64,000 bases of DNA from Allokutzneria multivorans (lineage in GTDB: Bacteria > Actinomycetota > Actinomycetes > Mycobacteriales > Pseudonocardiaceae). The DNA lies in NCBI RefSeq assembly GCF_039537405.1, contig NZ_BAABAL010000026.1:219740-283739 (forward strand), given 5' to 3'. Position 1 is the stretch's first letter. Every line of letters starts with the position of its first letter. The notes beneath the pieces were generated by a model that was not told the DNA's origin, did not search any database, and worked only from the letters and a program-made list of their open reading frames with translations. The position numbers and the translations under genes were made by a program. Positions 1-8,361 of this stretch are shown here, in pieces.

Positions 1-600
1 GGCGAACGCCGCCGTCTCGGCCTCGCAGAGTTGCGGGAACTCCGCGGCCACGTGGGCGACCGGGCAGTGGTGCTGGCACAGCTGCTCGCCGGCGCCGACC
101 TGGCGGGTCGAGGCAGCGTATCCCTCGTGGGTCAGCGCCAGCGCGAGCGCCCTCGCCCTGGCGTTGGGGTCGGGATTGGCCAGCACCGAGGCGCGGTGCC
201 GCTCCACCAGCGTGGCCATCCGCTGCTCGGCGAAGGCGCGCACCGCCTGCTCCCCACCAGCGTCGGCGAGGAAGCGCAGCGCGGCGACCGCGAGGTCGTC
301 GTAGGCGTGCCCGAACCGGCCGCGGCCGGTCTCGGTGAGCAGGAACAGCTTCGCCGGGCGGCCCCGTCCCCGCTGCACCTTGGTGGAGGCCTCGCGGGTG
401 CGGACCTCGCCGTCGGCGAGCAGCGCGTCGAGGTGGCGCCGCACGGCGGCCGGGCTCAGACCCAGCTCGTCGGCGATCACCGCGGCGGTCAGCGGTCCCC
501 GCTCCAGCAGCAGCCTGGCCACGCCCTGGCGGGTGCGGCCGTCGGCGTGCTCCCGCTGCGCTGGCTGCGCAGCCGGTGACGGGGGCCCGACGTTTTTCAC
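1..600 (-). CDS. sufR: SufR-type iron-sulfur-sensing repressor (3' end outside window)
   Basis: DNA-binding regulator of the SUF iron-sulfur assembly operon. I translated the minus strand: a winged-helix region at about residues 22-60 (LTAAVIADELGLSPAAVRRH) and, near the window edge, cysteines at about 175, 179 and 192 in a C-x3-C-x12-C pattern, as in SufR proteins that bind an Fe-S cluster. About 200 residues are present and the frame is open to base 1, so the C-terminus is missing. GTG at 600 is the only usable start; GGAGG lies about 20 bases upstream, which is far for a ribosome site. It is divergent from the mannosyltransferase gene, as in Mycobacterium (Rv1460/Rv1459c), where sufBDCS follow sufR; those genes would lie beyond the window edge. 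Family call is firm; the exact start is less so. Confidence 0.85.
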   Translation of the reverse strand, partial: MKNVGPPSPAAQPAQREHADGRTRQGVARLLLERGPLTAAVIADELGLSPAAVRRHLDALLADGEVRTREASTKVQRGRGRPAKLFLLTETGRGRFGHAYDDLAVAALRFLADAGGEQAVRAFAEQRMATLVERHRASVLANPDPNARARALALALTHEGYAASTRQVGAGEQLCQHHCPVAHVAAEFPQLCEAETAAFA

Positions 601-727
601 AACACAAGTCTTGCTTATTTCCTCCGGCGGGGCAAAGCGCCCCCTCCCAGCGTGACCCGACTCACCCCCGGCGCCGGTCAGCGAGGCTTTCCCGCCCGGA
701 GCGGGCTCACTCGATCCGGGATCGATA
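601..727. promoter_or_regulatory. Divergent promoter region sufR / mptB
   Basis: 127 bases between two divergent starts. An AT-richer stretch at 601-620 contains the small palindrome CAAG-T-CTTG (605-613), just upstream of the sufR start. That is a plausible place for autoregulation, but it does not clearly match a published SufR site. No gene is seen here. Confidence 0.35.
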
Positions 728-2302
728 GTGTTCAGCGGCGTGAGGGCGGGCGAGAAGACACCACCTGCGGACACCGGGTCCCAGGCGGGCCCGGGTGCCG
801 TGTCGCTGAACTCCGTCGAGCTCCGCCAGCTCGACTGGGTCCGGCGTCTGGGCACGCTGGGCGCGCTGCTGATGGCGGTGGGCGCGGCGGGCGCGGGCGC
901 GGCGCCGGTGTTCAACCCGGTGCCGAGGGTGCCGCTGATCGGCCTGCTGCCGAGGGTGCCGACCGTCTCGATGGCGATCGTCTACACCGGCATGTTCCTG
1001 GTGATCTCCTCCTGGCTGTGGCTGGGCAGGCTGACCGCCTCGGGCAGGCCGAGGGTGATCTCGCGCTCGCAGATGGACCGCACGCTGGTCATGTGGATGA
1101 TCCCGCTGGCCATCGCCCCGCCGATGTTCTCCCGCGACGTCTACAGCTACCTGGCGCAGAGCAAGATCGCCTTCCTCGGCCTCGACCCGTACGAGGTCGG
1201 CCCCGCGCAGGCGCTCGGCGTCGACGACCCGCTGACCAGGGGCGTTCCCAACGTCTGGCGGGACACCCCTGCCCCGTACGGCCCGTTCTTCCTCACGCTG
1301 GGCAAGCTGGTCAGCTGGATCGCCGGGGACCACGTGGTGACCAGCGTGCTGCTGCACCGGGTCATCGCGCTCGCGGGCATCGCGATGATGCTCTGGGCGG
1401 TCCCCCGCCTGGCCCGCAGGTGCGGCGTGCGGCCGGTGACCGCGCTGTGGCTCGGCCCCGCCAACCCGCTCGTGCTGTTCCACCTGGTCAGCGGCGTGCA
1501 CAACGAGGCGCTGATGGTCGGGCTGATGCTGGCCGGGCTGGAGATCGCGCTGCGCCCCGGGATGCGCTGGATCCTGATCGGCGCCACGGTGATGACCTGC
1601 GCCGCGGCCGTGAAGGTCAGCGCGGCGCCCGCGCTCGGCTTCCTCGGCGTGGCGCTCGCGCTGCGCTGGGGCGGCACGTTCAAGGACCTCTTCCGCGCGG
1701 CCGGGTTGCTGATCGCGGTGTTCGCCGGGGTGCTGGCGGTGATCGTCCTCGGCAGCGGTCTGTCGCTGGGCTGGGAGGACTCGCTCGTCGCGCTGGAGAA
1801 GATCCAGTCGTGGAAGTCGCCGATGACGTGGCTCGGCGGGCTCGGCGGTTCGCTCGGCGTGCTGCTGGGCTTCGGCGACCACACCGCGTCGGTGACCGCG
1901 GCGTGGCGCGTCGCGGGCGGGATCGGCGCGGTGGCGGTGCTGGGGTGGCTGCTGTGGACGTGCTTCCGCCGCGGTGAGCGCTACCTGCACCCGATCACCG
2001 GCGTGGGCATCGCGCTGGGCACCATGGTGGTACTCGGTCCCATCGTGCACCCGTGGTACCTGGTGTGGGCCGTGGTCCCGCTGGCCGCGTCGACGAACTC
2101 GCTGCGGTTCCGGGTGGTCGCGGTCGTGCTGAGCATCGCGATGTCGGTCGTGGACACCCCGCCGGGCGCGAACTACGGCGGCCGCGAGTTCGTGGTGCCG
2201 TGGGCGATCCTCGCCGGGCTGGCCATCGCGGGGCCGCTGGTGCTGGCCGTGCGCAAGCGGATGCCGGGGCGGGTGCGGGCGCCGCGATCGGCCTCCCAGT
2301 AA
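728..2302 (+). CDS. mptB: MptB-type polyprenol-phosphomannose alpha-1,6-mannosyltransferase
   Basis: Polytopic GT-C membrane glycosyltransferase, 524 residues. In Corynebacteriales MptB adds alpha-1,6-mannose to the lipomannan core using polyprenyl-phosphomannose outside the membrane. The sequence shows many hydrophobic segments from about residue 45, and the acidic loop after the second/third segment (MFSRDVYSYLAQS, about 137-149) that holds the metal/donor-binding Asp in GT-C enzymes. Length is near the roughly 550-590 of mycobacterial MptB. GTG 728 is the furthest start; GTG 800 (VSLNSVELRQLDW) is an in-frame alternative that removes a low-complexity N-terminus. The family call is supported by its position between sufR and the ABC exporter, the order found in M. 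tuberculosis (Rv1459c). Outside Corynebacteriales the glycan product is uncertain. Confidence 0.85.
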   Translation: MFSGVRAGEKTPPADTGSQAGPGAVSLNSVELRQLDWVRRLGTLGALLMAVGAAGAGAAPVFNPVPRVPLIGLLPRVPTVSMAIVYTGMFLVISSWLWLGRLTASGRPRVISRSQMDRTLVMWMIPLAIAPPMFSRDVYSYLAQSKIAFLGLDPYEVGPAQALGVDDPLTRGVPNVWRDTPAPYGPFFLTLGKLVSWIAGDHVVTSVLLHRVIALAGIAMMLWAVPRLARRCGVRPVTALWLGPANPLVLFHLVSGVHNEALMVGLMLAGLEIALRPGMRWILIGATVMTCAAAVKVSAAPALGFLGVALALRWGGTFKDLFRAAGLLIAVFAGVLAVIVLGSGLSLGWEDSLVALEKIQSWKSPMTWLGGLGGSLGVLLGFGDHTASVTAAWRVAGGIGAVAVLGWLLWTCFRRGERYLHPITGVGIALGTMVVLGPIVHPWYLVWAVVPLAASTNSLRFRVVAVVLSIAMSVVDTPPGANYGGREFVVPWAILAGLAIAGPLVLAVRKRMPGRVRAPRSASQ

Positions 2303-2324
2303 CGAGTGCGCCAGCTCACCCGCT

Positions 2325-2330
2325 TAGGCT
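2325..2330 (+). promoter_or_regulatory. -10 element TAGGCT for ABC ATPase
   Basis: TAGGCT ends 8 bases before GTG 2339. This fits a TANNNT -10 box driving a leaderless or nearly leaderless transcript, so the ABC genes may have their own promoter just after the mptB stop (2302). Confidence 0.5.
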
Positions 2331-2338
2331 CTGCTCCC

Positions 2339-3277
2339 GTGGACCCCAGAGCCGACTCCGCCGCGCTGGACGTCAGCGGGCTGGTCAAGCGCTTCGGTTC
2401 GACCACCGCCGTCGACGGGCTCGACCTCCGAGTGGCACGCGGTACCGTTTTCGCCCTGCTCGGCCCGAACGGCGCGGGCAAGACGACGACCGTGGAGATC
2501 TGCGAGGGCTTCCAGCGCCCCGACTCCGGAACCGTGCGGGTGCTCGGGCTCGACCCGATCGCCGACTCGGCGAGGCTGCGCCCCAGGATCGGCGTGATGC
2601 CGCAGGGCGGCGGCGCCTACCCGGGAGTGCGCGCGCGGGAGATGCTGGAGCTGGCCGCCTCCTACGCCGCCAGCCCGCTCGGCGTGGACTGGCTGCTGCA
2701 CGAGCTGGGCCTGTGGGAGGTCCGGCGGACGATCTTCAAGCGGCTCTCCGGCGGCCAGCAGCAGCGGTTGTCGCTGGCCTGCGCGCTGGTCGGCCGCCCG
2801 GAGCTGGTGTTCCTCGACGAGCCGACCGCGGGGATGGACCCGCAGGCCCGCCGCCTGGTCTGGGAGCTGGTCGGCGCGCTGCGCTCCGACGGCGTGACGG
2901 TGGTGCTGACCACGCACCTGATGGACGAGGCCGAGCAGCTCGCCGACCGGGTCATGATCATCGACAACGGCCGCGTGCTGACCGAGGGCAGCCCCGACGA
3001 GCTGACCAGCCGCGACGCCAGCTGCCGGACGCTGACCTTCCGCTCCCGCGCCGGGCTCAGCCTGGACCTGCTCTCCGGCGCGCTTCCCGAGTCGTGCACC
3101 GCGGTGGAACCGAGTCCCGGGAACTACCTCGTCGAGGGCGAGATCGACCCGCAGGTGGTGTCCACGGTGACCTCGTGGTGCGCGCAGCAGGGCGTGCTCG
3201 CCGACGAGCTGCGCGTGGGCAGGCGCGGCCTGGAGGACGTGTTCCTCGAACTGACCGGACGGGAGCTGCGGTCATGA
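2339..3277 (+). CDS. ABC transporter ATP-binding protein (exporter type)
   Basis: Cytosolic ATPase subunit of a two-component exporter, 312 residues from GTG 2339. Walker A is GPNGAGKTTT (about 42-51), the signature is LSGGQQQR (about 136-143), Walker B is LVFLDEPTAGMD (about 156-167) and the switch His is in TTHLMDEAE. A C-terminal region of about 80 residues is typical of DrrA/CcmA-like exporters. GTG 2306 is in frame and further upstream, but the -10-like TAGGCT at 2325-2330 favours 2339. The 3' end overlaps the permease start by four bases (ATGA), so the two are translationally coupled. Synteny with Rv1458c supports the pairing with mptB and ctaA; the transported substrate is unknown. Confidence 0.88.
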   Translation: MDPRADSAALDVSGLVKRFGSTTAVDGLDLRVARGTVFALLGPNGAGKTTTVEICEGFQRPDSGTVRVLGLDPIADSARLRPRIGVMPQGGGAYPGVRAREMLELAASYAASPLGVDWLLHELGLWEVRRTIFKRLSGGQQQRLSLACALVGRPELVFLDEPTAGMDPQARRLVWELVGALRSDGVTVVLTTHLMDEAEQLADRVMIIDNGRVLTEGSPDELTSRDASCRTLTFRSRAGLSLDLLSGALPESCTAVEPSPGNYLVEGEIDPQVVSTVTSWCAQQGVLADELRVGRRGLEDVFLELTGRELRS

Positions 3278-4050
3278 CCAGGTTCGCCGAGGGCGCGTTC
3301 CGCCCCGCTCCCGGACGCGCGCCGCTGGGGTCGATGCTGCTGGCACAGACCCGTGCTGAGACCCGTTTGGTACTGCGTCACCCGGAGCAGCTGCTGCTCA
3401 ACCTGCTGATCCCGATGGCACTGCTGGTGGGACTGAGTCTGCTGCCGCTGCTGTCGCTGCCCGAACCCAGGGTCGACTCGGTGACCCCGCGCATCCTCGC
3501 GCTGGCCGTGATGTCCTCGGCGTTCACCGGACAGGCGATCGCGCTCGGCTTCGACCGGCGCTACGGCGTGATCAAGCGCCTCGCCGCGACCGCGCTGCCG
3601 CGCTGGCTGCTCGTGGTGGGCCGGGTCTCGGCGGCGTTGATCGTCGTCGCCGCGCAGCTGGTGGTGCTCGGCGTGCTCGCGGCGCTGCTCGGGTGGCAGC
3701 CCGCCGCGTCCGGCCTGCTCGCGGCCGTGGTGCTGGTGGTGCTGGGCACCCTGGCCTTCGGCGCGCTGGGCGTGCTGCTCGGTGGCGCGCTGCGCGCGGA
3801 GGTCGTGCTGGCGCTGGCCAACGTGGTGTGGTTCGCGCTCCTGCTGGCCGGGGGCATCATCGTGCCGTTGGACCAGCTGCCCGACGGCTTGGCCGCCGTG
3901 GTGGGCTGGCTGCCCTCCGGCGCGCTCGCCCAGGGCTTGGACTCGGTGCTGACGCTGGGCGGCTGGCCCGGGTGGCAGTCCCTCGTGGTACTCGTGGCCT
4001 GGGGAGCAGGAGCGGGACTGCTCGCCGCCCGCACCACCAAGCTCGCCTAG
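3274..4050 (+). CDS. ABC-2 type transporter permease
   Basis: Membrane subunit, 258 residues, with about six hydrophobic segments (around 40-65, 75-95, 110-135, 140-165, 172-195, 225-250), as in ABC-2 exporters. ATG 3274 overlaps the ATPase stop. It corresponds by position to Rv1457c. The stop codon TAG (4048-4050) is the last three bases of a CTAG site after which a miniature mobile element begins directly. The gene is intact and only its 3' untranslated region was changed. Confidence 0.85.
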   Translation: MTRFAEGAFRPAPGRAPLGSMLLAQTRAETRLVLRHPEQLLLNLLIPMALLVGLSLLPLLSLPEPRVDSVTPRILALAVMSSAFTGQAIALGFDRRYGVIKRLAATALPRWLLVVGRVSAALIVVAAQLVVLGVLAALLGWQPAASGLLAAVVLVVLGTLAFGALGVLLGGALRAEVVLALANVVWFALLLAGGIIVPLDQLPDGLAAVVGWLPSGALAQGLDSVLTLGGWPGWQSLVVLVAWGAGAGLLAARTTKLA

Positions 4051-4258
4051 GCCCTGTCCGGTAAGTCATCAGGTTTGCCGGTCTTGAAGACCACCCAACC
4101 CCCGCCCCGGCCGTCTTCAACGACAGCAAACCCCGCAAGACCGCAGGGTTTGCGGCGGTTAGCGATGATCAACAGCGGGGTTTGCTGGTCTTGAAGACAC
4201 CCCAACCTCGGCGACACCGTGACCGGAACGCACAGCGCAACCACTTGCAGGACAGGGC
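4051..4258 (+). mobile_element. Miniature inverted-repeat element, copy A (208 bp)
   Basis: Flanked on both sides by CTAG (4047-4050 and 4259-4262). The ends are inverted: GCCCTGTCCGGTAAGT on the left and, read inward on the other strand, GCCCTGTCCTGCAAGT on the right (13 of 16 identical). A second copy lies in the opposite orientation at 25770-25978, and most of its length aligns by eye. The interior holds GGTCTTGAAGAC twice and a hairpin formed by CAGCAAACCCCGC and GCGGGGTTTGCTG. No transposase is encoded, so it would need one in trans. The 4-bp palindromic target suggests an IS5-like relative (inference). Confidence 0.8.
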
Positions 4259-4307
4259 CTAGCCCCGTCCCGCCCCACACCGCCCCTGGCCCACCGCCGC
4301 ATTGGTT

Positions 4308-4688
4308 TCACTCGTGCGGCGGCGCGGGGGCGGTGTCGAGCTGGGCGAGGAGGGTCTTGGGGGCCACCATCCGGTAGGCCTCCTCGACGATCTCGCCGAT
4401 CTCCGCCCACTCCAGCTCCACGTCGAGGTAGACGCCGAGCCAGCCCCGGTGCCCGACGTAGGGCGGCCGGAAGAAGCGCGCCGGTTCCTCGGCCGCCAGC
4501 TCCTCCTGCACTCCCGGCGGGGCCGCGCACCAGAAGCCGAGCCGGTCGTCGTGGTGGTGGTGCGCGTAGGTGACGAAGGTCTTGCGGTCGCGGACGAACC
4601 ACGTCGGCTCGCCGTGGCTGAGGCGCTCGGTGGTCTCGGGCAGGGCGAGGCACAGCTTGCGCAGCTGCGGCAGCGGGTCGGCTGTCAT
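4308..4688 (-). CDS. MmcQ/YjbR family protein
   Basis: 126 residues, the usual size for the YjbR/MmcQ fold (double-wing, DNA-binding-like). Typical features are LALPETTERLSHGEPTWFV near the N-terminus, the RLGFWCAAPPG strand, and GHRGWLGVYLD followed by a C-terminal helix (IGEIVEEAYRMVAPK). ATG 4688 is preceded by CAGTAT exactly six bases upstream (+ strand 4695-4700), suggesting leaderless expression. The start lies 30 bases from the end of the aminotransferase gene on the same strand. Cellular role unknown. Confidence 0.85.
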   Translation of the reverse strand: MTADPLPQLRKLCLALPETTERLSHGEPTWFVRDRKTFVTYAHHHHDDRLGFWCAAPPGVQEELAAEEPARFFRPPYVGHRGWLGVYLDVELEWAEIGEIVEEAYRMVAPKTLLAQLDTAPAPPHE

Positions 4689-4717
4689 CACCCGATACTG
4701 CACCCGGACCGGCGTGA

Positions 4718-6184
4718 TCAGCAGTGCAACCTTGGCGGCAACCCGGTCCTGTCCGGTACTCGGTCCCGATAGGTGCGCACGGACCAGTCGACGAAGCGGT
4801 GGACGTCGGCGAAGGTGCTCGCCAGTCCGAGGGAGACCCGCACGCCGCCGCCGTTGGGCACGCCCATCGCGCCGAGGTAGTCGTCCAGGGTGATCATGGT
4901 GCCGTCGGTCGGGGTCGCGAGCTGGGTCACCCCGAGCGACAGCGCCGCCTCGCCCGCGCCCGGGTTGCAGAAGCACCCGGTGCGCAGGGAGATCCCCGCC
5001 GCCGCCGACTCGCGGCTGACCAGGCGCTCGTCGACGAGGTCGCCGTCGGGGGTGAGGAAGTTGAAGGCGATCGTGCCGCCGCGCCCCTCGGTCGTGCGGG
5101 GGCCGTAGACGAGCACCATCGGCTCGCCGTTGCCGTGCCGGAGTTCGCAGAGCTCCTCCAGCAGCCACGCGGTCAGGCAGCGCACGCGGGTGTGGATGGT
5201 CGGCATGCCGATCTGGCTGATCCACCGCAGTCCGACCGAGACGTCGGGCAGCTGCAGGAAGTTCAGCGTGCCGTCCTCGAAGGCACCGGGTGCCGGGTCG
5301 AGCCGGTGCCAGTCGCCGAGCGCGCTCGCGCCCCAGATGGTGCCGCCGGAGAACCAGGGGCGGGTCAGCTCCTCCACCGCGTCCCTGCGGGCGACCAGCG
5401 CGCCGACGCCCGTGGGGTAGCCGAAGACCTTGTACCAGCTGACCGGGACGAAGTCCGGCTTGTGCACCGACAGGTCGAGTGAGTTGCTCGGCGCGAAGGC
5501 GGCGGCGTCCAGCAGCACGCGCCAGCCGAGGCGCTGCGCCAGCTGGACCCATTCGAGCGGGTGCTGCACGCCGGTGAAGTTGCTCTGCGCGGGGTAGGCG
5601 AACAGCCGGGGCCCGGTCCGCTCGCGGTCGAGCTCGGCGAGCAGGGCCTCCTCGGGGACGCGCATGTCCGGTCCGCTGATGTGCGCGAGGCCGATGGAGG
5701 AGCCGCGGTTGCGGGCGTACTCGCGGATGCCCACGACGGAGTTGTGGTTGTCCTGGGTGAGCAGCAGCCGCCCCTGGGGGCCGAACGGGAACGCTTCGCC
5801 GACCAGACGGCACGCGCCGGTGGCGTTCGAGGTGAAGATCACCACGTACTCGTCCGGGTCGGCGTTGAAGAACCGCAGCACGTCGCCGCGCACGGCCTCG
5901 ACCAGCTCGGTGGAGCGCACGGACGAGGGGCTGTCGGAGTGCGGGTTGCCGTAGACGCTGGAGCGCAGGCGGGCCAGCTGCGCCCGCAACTGCGCGTCGG
6001 AGACCAGGCCGGAGCCGGTGTAGTCGAGGTAGCAGTGCTCCTCGGCGTCCAGGTGCCGGTACTCGGTACCGCGAAGCCGGTCGAGGGCGGCGGTGTCGGA
6101 ATATGCCGGGTAGCGCAGCAGGAATGCTTCCTCGTCGCGCCTGCCGCCACGAACCGAGGACTTTTTACGAATCATGTTCCACAT
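4718..6184 (-). CDS. Molybdenum-cofactor-sulfurase-like PLP enzyme (class V aminotransferase fold)
   Basis: 488 residues, cytosolic. The fold is cysteine desulfurase-like: the PLP Lys is in SWYKVFGYPTG (about 265-275), with a His in LTQDNHNSVVG and the Asp in LLDAAAFAP. The C-terminal RTGCFCNPGAG (about 405-415) matches the segment of eukaryotic Moco sulfurases that carries the persulfide Cys. This suggests it takes sulfur from cysteine. The MOSC domain of full Moco sulfurases is absent. ATG 6184 follows GAAAGG at a suitable distance. It sits inside the conserved mptB-ABC-ctaA block and interrupts it. Possible roles are sulfuration of a molybdoenzyme cofactor or another sulfur transfer; the substrate is not evident. 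Confidence 0.75.
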   Translation of the reverse strand: MWNMIRKKSSVRGGRRDEEAFLLRYPAYSDTAALDRLRGTEYRHLDAEEHCYLDYTGSGLVSDAQLRAQLARLRSSVYGNPHSDSPSSVRSTELVEAVRGDVLRFFNADPDEYVVIFTSNATGACRLVGEAFPFGPQGRLLLTQDNHNSVVGIREYARNRGSSIGLAHISGPDMRVPEEALLAELDRERTGPRLFAYPAQSNFTGVQHPLEWVQLAQRLGWRVLLDAAAFAPSNSLDLSVHKPDFVPVSWYKVFGYPTGVGALVARRDAVEELTRPWFSGGTIWGASALGDWHRLDPAPGAFEDGTLNFLQLPDVSVGLRWISQIGMPTIHTRVRCLTAWLLEELCELRHGNGEPMVLVYGPRTTEGRGGTIAFNFLTPDGDLVDERLVSRESAAAGISLRTGCFCNPGAGEAALSLGVTQLATPTDGTMITLDDYLGAMGVPNGGGVRVSLGLASTFADVHRFVDWSVRTYRDRVPDRTGLPPRLHC

Positions 6185-6381
6185 TCGCGCTCACCGCCTT
6201 TCCCATCGAACCCGCAGCGCAGAGGGGGTCGGAAACAGGATAGGGAATCACCCCAACGGGAGTGGTCACAATCAGACCCAGATGAAAGGGCAAACGTTGG
6301 GCGGCGACCTCTGATATGCACTCAGATCGACTGCACGTTGCACGTCGCCGGGGTGGGCGGTCCGTCTCAGGGAGGCCGACC

Positions 6382-6387
6382 TACGAT
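6382..6387 (+). promoter_or_regulatory. -10 element TACGAT for ctaA
   Basis: TACGAT ends exactly six bases before GTG 6394. It fits a leaderless actinobacterial promoter and decides the start among in-frame alternatives. Confidence 0.6.
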
Positions 6388-6393
6388 CGGTGG

Positions 6394-7344
6394 GTGCCCG
6401 CATCGTCCCTGCTCCGCGTCGCCGCGATCGTCAACGTGGTGATGCAGTCGATCATCGCGGTGACCGGTTCGGTGGTCCGGGTGACCGGCTCCGGCCTCGG
6501 CTGCCCGACCTGGCCCAACTGTCAGCCCGGCAGCCTCGTCCCGGTACCGCACCCCGAGTTCGACCAGGTGCAGCAGTGGATCGAGTTCGGCAACCGGCTG
6601 CTCTCCGGCCTGGTCGGCGTGGTGGCGCTGGTCTGCCTCTACCTGGCGTGGAAGCGCACGCCGCGCGGCTCCAGGCAGGTGCGGCTCGCCGCGATCATCC
6701 TCGTCGGGGTGCTAGCCCAGGGCGTCGTCGGCGGCATCGTGGTGCTGCTCGGCCTGGTGTGGTGGACGGTCGCCTTCCACCTGCTCGTCTCGATGGCGCT
6801 GGTGTGGGCCTCGGTGCTGTTCCTGCACTCGGTGGCCGAGGGCGTGGAGGGCGAGTACCGCTCGCTCGTGCCGCGCCCGCTGCGCCAGCTGCTGATCGTC
6901 ACCACGGTCGCGCTGGCCGTGGTCCTGGTGCTGGGCACCATGGTCACCGGCGCGGGCCCGCACGCGGGCGACCCGGAGACGCCTCGGCTGAACCTGCCGA
7001 TCGCCCAGCTCGCCCAGTTCCACGCGGACGCGCTGTTCCTGTTCCTGGGCATGCTGATCGCGCTCGGTTTCGCGCTGCGCGCGGTGAACTGGACCCGGCT
7101 GATGCGGCGGTGGTACTGGGTTCTCGTCGCGACCGTGCTCGCCCAGGGCTCACTGGGCATGGTCCAGTACTGGACGGGCGTGCCGGAGTCGCTGGTGTCC
7201 TTCCACGTCCTCGGTGCCGCCGCCGTCACTGCCGTGATGGCCGGGCTGTGGACGGTGTGTGGGGAGCGCGTGCCCACTCCTGGAGCTGGTGAACCAGAGC
7301 TTCCGAGCGAGCCTCGTCATAAGGCTCCAGCGACGACGGCGTGA
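6394..7344 (+). CDS. ctaA: Heme A synthase (CtaA/Cox15)
   Basis: Membrane enzyme that oxidises the C8 methyl of heme O to the formyl of heme A for cytochrome aa3 oxidase. 316 residues with eight hydrophobic segments. The Cys pair of type CtaA is present in GLGCPTWPNC (C37, C43), EFGNRLLSG carries the conserved Glu, and His ligands are visible in VAFHLLVSM, AQFHADALF and VSFHVLGAA. GTG 6394 is chosen because TACGAT lies six bases before it; the frame is open further upstream to 6316. The C-terminal tail of about 35 residues is hydrophilic. Its position after the ABC pair is as in M. tuberculosis, where Rv1456c is the CtaA homologue. Confidence 0.93.
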   Translation: MPASSLLRVAAIVNVVMQSIIAVTGSVVRVTGSGLGCPTWPNCQPGSLVPVPHPEFDQVQQWIEFGNRLLSGLVGVVALVCLYLAWKRTPRGSRQVRLAAIILVGVLAQGVVGGIVVLLGLVWWTVAFHLLVSMALVWASVLFLHSVAEGVEGEYRSLVPRPLRQLLIVTTVALAVVLVLGTMVTGAGPHAGDPETPRLNLPIAQLAQFHADALFLFLGMLIALGFALRAVNWTRLMRRWYWVLVATVLAQGSLGMVQYWTGVPESLVSFHVLGAAAVTAVMAGLWTVCGERVPTPGAGEPELPSEPRHKAPATTA

Positions 7345-7373
7345 GCGTGCCGCGGTCGACGTAGTTCCCGGAC

Positions 7374-7700
7374 TCACCCGGCTGCGGGCCGGTCGCTGTC
7401 CTGCGTCCCAGGCGCGGCGAGTCGCTTGACGGTGTCCCACTGGTCGTTGCCCGTGATCATGATCAGTGTGTCGATGGCGAGCACGTTCACCGCAAAGATG
7501 GTCTCGACGCTGTCGGCGGTCGCAGCGTCGACCGTGGCCGTCTGCAGGCCCGCGTTGCCAAGGAACCCTTGCGGGGGCGGGATCTCCGTTGACGACGCGC
7601 TCGTTGATCCGCTTGGCAGCGGCCCTGACCTGCCCGATCGAGGCGTGGTCACACTCGTCGCGGGTCAGCAGGCGCAGGTGCGGCTCAGATCGGCCTCCTA
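7374..7700 (-). pseudogene. Possible decayed gene remnant
   Basis: A 435-bp gap follows ctaA. On the minus strand two protein-like stretches lie in different frames: LTRDECDHASIGQVRAAAKR with residues after it (7570-7690), then DSVETIFAVNVLAIDTLIMI and following residues (7374-7530). The join would need a frameshift near 7550. I do not recognise a family. It may be a broken gene or chance. Confidence 0.25.
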
Positions 7701-7721
7701 CGCTCGAACCGGTGGATACTC

Positions 7722-7754
7722 AGTTTCTTTTGGTACTCGGTACCGTAAAGAACT
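7722..7754 (+). promoter_or_regulatory. Imperfect palindrome, candidate operator of the TetR pair
   Basis: A 33-base dyad centred on GGTACTCGGTACC (7732-7744), with matching outer parts AGTT/AACT and TT/AA. It ends 25 bases before the TetR start and 14 bases before the -10-like TACGCT (7768-7773). The central 13-mer also occurs inside genes in this window, so it need not be a specific operator. Confidence 0.4.
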
Positions 7755-7779
7755 TAGTACCGGTCGTTACGCTGCCCGT

Positions 7780-8361
7780 GTGGCCGACCTGAGAGATCGC
7801 AAGCGCCAGCGAGCGCGGGACCAGATCGTGGACGCCGCCTTCGCGCTGTTCGCGAAGCGGGGCTTCCACGACGTGACAGTCACCGAGATCGCCGAGCGGG
7901 CCGAGGTGGGGCGGACGACGTTCTTCCGCTACTTCGGCGACAAGCAGGAGGTCGTCTTCTCCGACGAGCAGGGCCTGCTGGAGCAGATGACCGAGCACCA
8001 GCGCGCGTTCGATCCCGTTACCGCGAGGAGCGTCTGTCCCGCGATGCGGCAACTGCGCGGGACGGTTCTCGCACTGTGCGAGGCGATCACCAAGGACAGG
8101 AAGCGCTACCTGGTGCACGAGCGGCTGCTGGAGGAGAACCCCGAGCTGGTGGACCGCAGCATTCGCAAGGTCCAGCGCTTCACCCAGGCCCTCGAAGACG
8201 TCCTAGTGGAACGGGGCACGCCGAGAGAGATCGCGGTGCTCGCGGCGCAGCTGTCGCTCGGCTGTTTCCAGGCGGGCCGACGACTCGCCGACGGGAACCC
8301 GTCCAGGCTGGTCAGCGAGGTCGAAGCCGCTTTCGAGCGCGTGGTGGGGCGGCGACCGTGA
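7780..8361 (+). CDS. TetR family transcriptional regulator
   Basis: 193 residues. The N-terminal HTH is clear: QIVDAAFALFAKRGFHDVTV, then EIAERAEVGRTTFFRYFGDK (about 15-55). The C-terminal ligand domain is unspecific. GTG 7780 is preceded by TACGCT exactly six bases upstream, so it is probably leaderless. Its 3' end overlaps the next TetR gene by four bases (GTGA), making a rare pair of TetR genes in one operon. The usual target would be itself or a neighbouring gene; the only other gene close by is convergent, so targets are probably elsewhere. Confidence 0.88.
   Translation: MADLRDRKRQRARDQIVDAAFALFAKRGFHDVTVTEIAERAEVGRTTFFRYFGDKQEVVFSDEQGLLEQMTEHQRAFDPVTARSVCPAMRQLRGTVLALCEAITKDRKRYLVHERLLEENPELVDRSIRKVQRFTQALEDVLVERGTPREIAVLAAQLSLGCFQAGRRLADGNPSRLVSEVEAAFERVVGRRP

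Noticed and set aside
2053..3273. Upstream extension of the permease frame
   Set aside because: It reads through mptB and the ATPase in another frame; the permease begins at ATG 3274, coupled to the ATPase stop.
4684..5813. Upstream extension of the YjbR frame to a 501-codon protein
   Set aside because: The extension is an alternate frame of the PLP enzyme; the YjbR N-terminus fits ATG 4688.
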